A stretch of DNA of 9,188 nt, from contig SKKJ01000338.1 of NCBI GenBank assembly GCA_007121575.1, forward strand, positions 1 through 9,188. Reading direction: 5' to 3'. Made by a program: the position numbers and the translations under genes. Of this stretch, positions 5,364 to 9,188 are shown one piece after another (position 1 is the first letter of the stretch; every line of letters begins with the position of its first letter). The stretch is from Natronomonas sp. Lineage in GTDB: Archaea; Halobacteriota; Halobacteria; Halobacteriales; Haloarculaceae. The notes under the pieces are model-generated. The model saw nothing but the letters and a program-made list of their open reading frames with translations, made no database searches and had not been told where the DNA came from.

Positions 5364-6215
5364 CTACAACGATTTCACGAGGGCTTCTTCGCCGAGTATC
5401 TCGACTTCATCGCCGAGATGAATTGCTTTGCCGTTCTCTGAGGTCGGGATTCTGGTTACGACGGTCAAATAAAAGTAGTGTTGTGATCGGGTCGGAAGAT
5501 GTTGGCCGAGGTGTTCGGCGTCGGCCCACTCGGGGAACTTCTCTTCTCGATTTTTGATAAACGTCTCCATGAACTCTTTATTTTGTTCGCCGGTACGGGG
5601 GTCTTTCGTCGGAACGTTACATCTCGAGAGTGGTAACACGCCAGTCACGGCGACGTCTCCGATGCGGAATTTCACGACGTGCTCTTTATCCGAGAACAGC
5701 TTATCCTCCCAAAACGCTGGAACCCCATCGATCTCGATATTCGATCGGAACCTCTTTCGAATGTCGTCCGTTTCGAGGTCATCGAACCACGAGGCGATCT
5801 CCCGGTATGTCTCCGTGCTGACGACCGAGGGACCGGGAGCGGAAATCTCGAGGGGGACGGTTCCACCGGCGACCCCGGTAAATCGGGTATCCGTCGCCTC
5901 GACGATCGAGATCTCCTCACCGAAATACTCCGAAAGCCACGCTTCGAGGTCGCTTCGCTCTGCATCCATATCGAAGACGTGTGTTTCGTCGTCGCCTTTA
6001 GCTCGAAGCGAGACTTCTTCGCTTTCGATATCGAAATCCATCCGCAAACCATAGACATTATCGTTGATCTTTCCGCTGACGTACTCATCGTTCGAATCGA
6101 ACATCGCGTACTTCCTGTCGTACTCTAACCCGCCACGAGCGATATCGGCAATATCGATATCGATCGGGTTGAGTGATTTGATCGGATGAACGCTGATCCG
6201 GTTTACCGTCGGCAT
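5364..6215 (-). CDS. MOSC-domain protein (YcbX/mARC-like), molybdenum-cofactor sulfurase C-terminal type
   Basis: A 283-residue cytoplasmic protein with the two-part layout of the YcbX/mARC group: an N-terminal MOSC beta-barrel domain (about 1-115, opening VNRISVHPIKSL, with GLEYDRKYAMFD) and a MOSC domain (about 125-278). The conserved Cys199 in LPLSRCNVPTKDP is the residue that binds molybdenum or accepts sulfur in this family, and the RKRFRSNIEIDG segment (153-164) is also characteristic. Members use a molybdenum cofactor to reduce N-hydroxylated compounds or have undefined roles; the substrate here is unknown. The ATG at 6215 gives the standard N-terminus, and a TATA-like GTTATCA about 27 bases upstream suggests its own leaderless transcript, although aroA ends only 71 bases upstream on the same strand, so read-through is possible. 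The 3' side borders gene-poor DNA. Confidence 0.9.
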   Translation of the reverse strand: MPTVNRISVHPIKSLNPIDIDIADIARGGLEYDRKYAMFDSNDEYVSGKINDNVYGLRMDFDIESEEVSLRAKGDDETHVFDMDAERSDLEAWLSEYFGEEISIVEATDTRFTGVAGGTVPLEISAPGPSVVSTETYREIASWFDDLETDDIRKRFRSNIEIDGVPAFWEDKLFSDKEHVVKFRIGDVAVTGVLPLSRCNVPTKDPRTGEQNKEFMETFIKNREEKFPEWADAEHLGQHLPTRSQHYFYLTVVTRIPTSENGKAIHLGDEVEILGEEALVKSL

Positions 6216-6237
6216 GCCTACCGGTTTCTTGGAGTCG

Positions 6238-6245
6238 TTGATAAC
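6238..6245 (-). promoter_or_regulatory. Possible TATA element of the MOSC gene
   Basis: GTTATCAA on the minus strand is centred about 27 bases before ATG 6215, the spacing expected of a haloarchaeal leaderless promoter. No Shine-Dalgarno sequence precedes the ATG, in agreement with that. Confidence 0.35.
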
Positions 6246-6286
6246 TGTTCGGGCGAGTAGGTGAACACGTACCTGTTTTCGTTTTC

Positions 6287-7600
6287 TTATAACTCTTCGA
6301 TTGAAACACCGAGGTCTGAAAACGCGTCGAAAAACGACGGGAACGATACGTCCACGTCGTCTGCGCCTTTGATCGTCGTCTCGCCGTCCGCGACGAGGGC
6401 GGCCACAGCAAGTGACATGATGATGCGGTGATCGTCATGACCTTCAACGGTTGCGCCGGTGAGTTCGCCGCCGTGAACGTGCAGTTCGTCCTCGTACTCG
6501 TCGACGTTGATCCCCATCTTTTCGAGTTCGGATGCCATCGCAGCGACCCGATCTGTCTCCTTGAGCCGAACGTGTGCACAATCTGTGATTCGGGTCGTTC
6601 CTTCGGCAGCGGCTCCGAGAACGGCAATCGTCGGCAACAGATCCGGTGTATCCGCGACACCGACATCGATTCCGGAGAGGTTCGAGCGCTCGACCGTAAT
6701 CCGTCCCGAATCTCGATTCCATGCGATTTCAGCCCCCATCGATTCGAGAATCGAGACGATTGCGGCATCGCCCTGCGCGCTCGGTTGTGCGCCTTCGACG
6801 ACCAGTTTGTCCGATGCGGCAAGTACGCCTGCAGATAGTAGATACGACATTGACGAAAAGTCACCTGGGACGTGATATTCGCCGTTCTTCGGGTCGTACG
6901 TTTGGTTCCCCTCGACAACAAACCCGTCCGCACCGCCGGATTCGACCGCCGAGTCGTCACCTCCGAGTACGCCCGTTTCGATACCAAACGTGTCGAGCAC
7001 TTCGAGCGTAATATCAACATACGGGGCAGACTTCAGCTCCGTCGTCAGCTCGATTTCGATCCCTTTGTCGGTGACCGCACCGGCCATCAGCAGTCCGGAG
7101 ATGTACTGGGAAGATACGTCGCCTCTAATCGCTGTTTTTCCGCCGTCAACGTTCCCGCCGACGATGATCGGAGCCTGCCCGTTCGCCCGTGTCGATTCGG
7201 CCCGGGAGCCGAGCGTCTCCAACGCTTCTAACAATGGCCCTTGCGGGCGTGAGCGAAGCGACGAATCGCCCGTCAAAACGGTTAGCCCGTCGACCAAACT
7301 TCCCGTTGCTGTCGTGAGTCGCATCGTCGTCCCGCTGTTCGCACAATCGATTACGTCATCGGGCGTCCGGGGTTCACCCGAGAACCCCGAGACCTCGAGG
7401 TGTTCGTCTATCTGTGTAGTGTCACCGCCGTAGGCTTCGACGGCGCGTGCTGTCGCTGCCGTATCGGCGCTGAGCAGTGGATTTCGGACGGTCGCGTGAT
7501 CGGCGTATCCGGCTGCCAAGATCGCACGGTGGGTGTAACTTTTCGATGGCGGTGCCCGCACGGTACCGCGAACGCGAGAGGGTGAGATCCGAACGTCCAT
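6287..7600 (-). CDS. aroA: 3-phosphoshikimate 1-carboxyvinyltransferase (EPSP synthase)
   Basis: Shikimate-pathway enzyme joining shikimate-3-phosphate and phosphoenolpyruvate to give EPSP, the step before chorismate synthase. It has 437 residues, normal length, covering both domains. Visible substrate-binding sites: Lys20, Ser21 and Arg25 in [12 protein letters not shown]; the Asn88-Ser-Gly-Thr loop in [10 protein letters not shown]; Gln165 in SSQYISGLL; the catalytic Asp320 in DTPDLLP; Arg345, Lys347 and Glu348 in VRLKETDR; and His391-Arg392 in [12 protein letters not shown]. The start is taken at ATG 7600 because [20 protein letters not shown] is the usual haloarchaeal N-terminus; an upstream TTG at 7645 would add an atypical Cys/Pro stretch. 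It is divergent from the M24 peptidase gene, beyond which lies a tyrA-like gene, so aromatic amino-acid genes cluster here. The MOSC gene follows 71 bases downstream. All key residues are present, so the enzyme should be active. Confidence 0.97.
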   Translation of the reverse strand: MDVRISPSRVRGTVRAPPSKSYTHRAILAAGYADHATVRNPLLSADTAATARAVEAYGGDTTQIDEHLEVSGFSGEPRTPDDVIDCANSGTTMRLTTATGSLVDGLTVLTGDSSLRSRPQGPLLEALETLGSRAESTRANGQAPIIVGGNVDGGKTAIRGDVSSQYISGLLMAGAVTDKGIEIELTTELKSAPYVDITLEVLDTFGIETGVLGGDDSAVESGGADGFVVEGNQTYDPKNGEYHVPGDFSSMSYLLSAGVLAASDKLVVEGAQPSAQGDAAIVSILESMGAEIAWNRDSGRITVERSNLSGIDVGVADTPDLLPTIAVLGAAAEGTTRITDCAHVRLKETDRVAAMASELEKMGINVDEYEDELHVHGGELTGATVEGHDDHRIIMSLAVAALVADGETTIKGADDVDVSFPSFFDAFSDLGVSIEEL

Positions 7601-7631
7601 ATCCGCCGCTCGTGGGCAGATGGGAAATGTC

Positions 7632-7660
7632 TGCCGACTCAACAAGAACAGTGCCGACTC
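7632..7660. promoter_or_regulatory. Two 9-base direct repeats in the aroA / peptidase divergent promoter region
   Basis: TGCCGACTC occurs exactly at 7632-7640 and again at 7652-7660, start to start 20 bases, about two DNA helical turns. The region is the 96-base gap between the divergent starts of aroA (7600) and the M24 gene (7697). Such spacing suits an operator bound by a dimeric or tandem regulator on one face of the helix. GATAAG just after the second copy may be the TATA element of the plus-strand gene. Confidence 0.45.
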
Positions 7661-7696
7661 GATAAGGGCTATGTGGTTTCCACCGTTGTTGTTGAT

Positions 7697-8866
7697 ATGG
7701 ACCTCTCGAAGCTCGACGCATACCTTGAGCGCACCGGTGTTGACGGCTATCTCATCGAAGCCGACGGCGATAACGCGAACCAGCGGTATCTCTCAGACTT
7801 CACCGCACCAGATCCCTTCGTAACGCTGTATAATGGTGATGTACATCTGCTCGTTTCCGCACTCGAGTACGGTCGTGCGAACCGAACCGCTCGAGCCGAT
7901 AGCATCGAACGGCACGTCGACTACGATCACCGTTCGAATATCGCCGAGTACGGTTCAACGGAAGGGAAACACCGGACGTTATCCGCGTTTCTGCAAGCGC
8001 ACGGTGTGAAATCTGTCGCGGTGCCGGAAACGTTCCCGATCGGTACCGCAGACGGCCTCCGAAGCCACGAAATCTCCGTACGTGCTGATACGGATGGTGT
8101 CATCGAATCGATTCGGGCAACGAAAACCGACGCGGAAATCGAGCATATTCGGACCGCACAGAACGTCAATGAGCTGGCGATGTCCCGCGCAGAAGAGCTA
8201 CTCATCGCGGCATCGGTCGAGGACGGAACGCTCGTCTATGATGATGAACCATTGACTTCCGAGCGAGTCAAACAGGCGATCGAGATCGAGCTGTTGTCAC
8301 ACGGGTTCGCACTCGATGAAACGATCGTCGCGTGCGGTGCCGACGCCGCGGACCCACACGATCGCGGCTCCGGACCGCTCAAAGCGAACGAATCGATCAT
8401 CGTCGACATCTTTCCTCGATCGAAAGAAACCGGCTACTACGGCGATCTCACCCGCACGTTCTGCGTTGGTGAGCCTTCCGACACGCTCGCGGAATGGTAC
8501 AATTTGACGCTCGAAGCACAGCAGGCTGCGCTTTCGAAGATCGAAGCAGGCGTCTCGGGAAGCGTGGTTCACGCGGCGGTCTGTGACGTGTACGAAGACG
8601 CCGGACTCCCGACGCTTCGAGCCGACGAGCGGACCGAAACCGGATTTATCCACACGACCGGCCACGGAATCGGCCTCGATATTCACGAGTTTCCCCGTGT
8701 CTCCGAGCAAGATATCGAACTCGAAGCCGGAAACGTCGTTACAATCGAGCCAGGACTCTATGATCCGGATGTCGGCGGTGTCCGCATCGAGGATCTGGTT
8801 GTCGTCACCGAAGACGGCTATGAGAACCTGACCGACTACGACAAACGGTTGGTTATTGACCCGTAA
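7697..8866 (+). CDS. M24-family metallopeptidase, Xaa-Pro dipeptidase type
   Basis: A 389-residue cytoplasmic peptidase with a creatinase-like N-terminal domain (about 1-135) and a pita-bread catalytic domain (about 145-385). The five dinuclear-metal ligands are all present: Asp237 (IIVDIFPRS), Asp250 (YGDLTRTF), His323 ([13 protein letters not shown]), Glu351 (VTIEPGLY) and Glu365 (VRIEDLVVV). This supports cleavage of an N-terminal residue before Pro or a related peptide bond; whether it is a dipeptidase or aminopeptidase is not decided by sequence. The start is set at ATG 7697, giving [20 protein letters not shown]. An in-frame GTG at 7673 would add eight residues and overlaps the presumed promoter. 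It is divergent from aroA and lies 92 bases before a tyrA-like gene on the same strand. Its presence among aromatic-pathway genes has no clear biochemical reason. Confidence 0.94.
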   Translation: MDLSKLDAYLERTGVDGYLIEADGDNANQRYLSDFTAPDPFVTLYNGDVHLLVSALEYGRANRTARADSIERHVDYDHRSNIAEYGSTEGKHRTLSAFLQAHGVKSVAVPETFPIGTADGLRSHEISVRADTDGVIESIRATKTDAEIEHIRTAQNVNELAMSRAEELLIAASVEDGTLVYDDEPLTSERVKQAIEIELLSHGFALDETIVACGADAADPHDRGSGPLKANESIIVDIFPRSKETGYYGDLTRTFCVGEPSDTLAEWYNLTLEAQQAALSKIEAGVSGSVVHAAVCDVYEDAGLPTLRADERTETGFIHTTGHGIGLDIHEFPRVSEQDIELEAGNVVTIEPGLYDPDVGGVRIEDLVVVTEDGYENLTDYDKRLVIDP

Positions 8867-8881
8867 CGCATCGAAACCGTT

Positions 8882-8895
8882 CGACCGATCGGTCG
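8882..8895. repeat. Perfect 14-base palindrome between the peptidase gene and tyrA
   Basis: CGACCGATCGGTCG equals its own reverse complement and starts 16 bases after the peptidase stop codon. No T run follows, so it is not a standard terminator; it could be a regulator site for the downstream gene or a chance palindrome. Confidence 0.4.
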
Positions 8896-8930
8896 TAACG
8901 AAAGTACGGGCCCGGAATGAGGCGAATTCC

Positions 8931-8938
8931 TTTTGAAT
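8931..8938 (+). promoter_or_regulatory. Possible TATA element of the tyrA-like gene
   Basis: TTTTGAAT is centred about 25 bases before ATG 8959, suitable for a leaderless transcript. No Shine-Dalgarno sequence is seen before the ATG. Prediction only. Confidence 0.35.
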
Positions 8939-8958
8939 ACCGCGTGGCAACCGGGTGT

Positions 8959-9188
8959 ATGGAACTGTTGGTCGTCGGGGCGGGAGAGATGGGTCGGTGG
9001 TTCGCAGAGCACTGCGGCGCGGAGACGGTCGCCTTCGCCGACATCGACACCGAAACGGCACGAAATGCAGCAGCGAACTTCGAGAGCGGCCGCACCGTTC
9101 CACTGGATACGAACGAGTGTTTCGATGTCGTCTGTTTTGCCGTGCCGATGTCGGCCATCCCTGAAGCGATCGAAGCACACGCTGAAAA
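8959..9188 (+). CDS. tyrA: Prephenate dehydrogenase-like protein, 3' end beyond the window
   Basis: Only the first 76 codons lie in the window. The protein opens with a Rossmann dinucleotide fold: MELLVVGAGEMGRWFAEH, with the Gly7-x-Gly9-x-x-Gly12 loop, and Asp28/Asp30 at the end of the second strand (AFADIDTE), which favours NAD over NADP. The third and fourth strands continue as CFDVVCFAVPMSAIPEAI, typical of TyrA proteins, where a Val/Ala-Pro-Met/Leu segment binds the cofactor. TyrA oxidatively decarboxylates prephenate to 4-hydroxyphenylpyruvate on the way to tyrosine. The nearby aroA gene supports this call over other Rossmann dehydrogenases, such as F420-dependent or 6-phosphogluconate types. 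The catalytic domain is not visible, so the assignment rests on the N-terminus and context. Confidence 0.8.
   Translation, partial: MELLVVGAGEMGRWFAEHCGAETVAFADIDTETARNAAANFESGRTVPLDTNECFDVVCFAVPMSAIPEAIEAHAE

Noticed and set aside
6085..7020. Minus-strand frame of 311 codons
   Set aside because: An out-of-frame shadow of aroA and the MOSC start; the product is extremely basic and Ser-rich, unlike haloarchaeal proteins.
8297..9178. Minus-strand frame of 293 codons
   Set aside because: Antisense of the M24 peptidase and tyrA genes, which have complete family motifs on the plus strand.
1..9188. CRISPR array, restriction-modification, toxin-antitoxin or other defence system
   Set aside because: No regularly spaced repeats and no gene with nuclease, methylase or toxin motifs were found; the only accessory genes are the integrase and its partner.

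Overview
The window looks like the chromosome of a halophilic archaeon (class Halobacteria). The proteins are rich in Asp and Glu. There is a Tat-exported lipoprotein halocyanin with an acidic linker, a small CPxCG zinc-finger protein behind a winged-helix regulator, a DUF5805-type protein overlapping a tyrosine recombinase, and an archaeal-type EPSP synthase. One Shine-Dalgarno-like match, GGAGGTGA, is the complement of the conserved archaeal 16S 3' end. Genus cannot be assigned from the sequence alone.

Layout. (1) Positions 1-629, plus strand: a winged-HTH regulator, probably cut at its 5' end by the window edge, and a 51-residue CPxCG zinc-finger microprotein two bases after it. (2) 759-1743, plus strand: a universal stress protein, then a halocyanin-like blue-copper lipoprotein in which the usual axial Met position is His. 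(3) 1770-2192, minus strand: a two-CBS-domain protein, convergent with the halocyanin gene. (4) 2193-2798: about 600 bases with no convincing gene. (5) 2799-4245, minus strand: a two-gene module in which a DUF5805-like RHH/wHTH protein overlaps a tyrosine recombinase by 11 bases. (6) 4246-5363: about 1.1 kb of AT-rich, gene-poor DNA with inverted repeats and an orphan ribosome-binding site; together with (4) it looks like the decayed surroundings of an integrated element. (7) 5364-7600, minus strand: a MOSC-domain protein downstream of aroA (EPSP synthase). (8) 7697-8866, plus strand: an M24 (Xaa-Pro type) metallopeptidase, divergent from aroA. (9) 8959 to the window end, plus strand: the start of a prephenate dehydrogenase-like gene (tyrA).

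How they fit together. aroA and tyrA act in aromatic amino-acid synthesis, and the 96-base divergent region between aroA and the peptidase gene carries an exact 9-base direct repeat at 20-base spacing, a possible shared operator. The integrase/DUF5805 pair and its gene-poor flanks are the accessory part. The left-hand genes are small regulatory, stress and redox genes without an obvious shared pathway. I found no tRNA, rRNA, CRISPR array, intact insertion sequence or recognisable defence system. The best leads are the halocyanin ligand change, the divergent-region repeat, the small zinc-finger gene, and the inverted repeat bracketing the integrase region.
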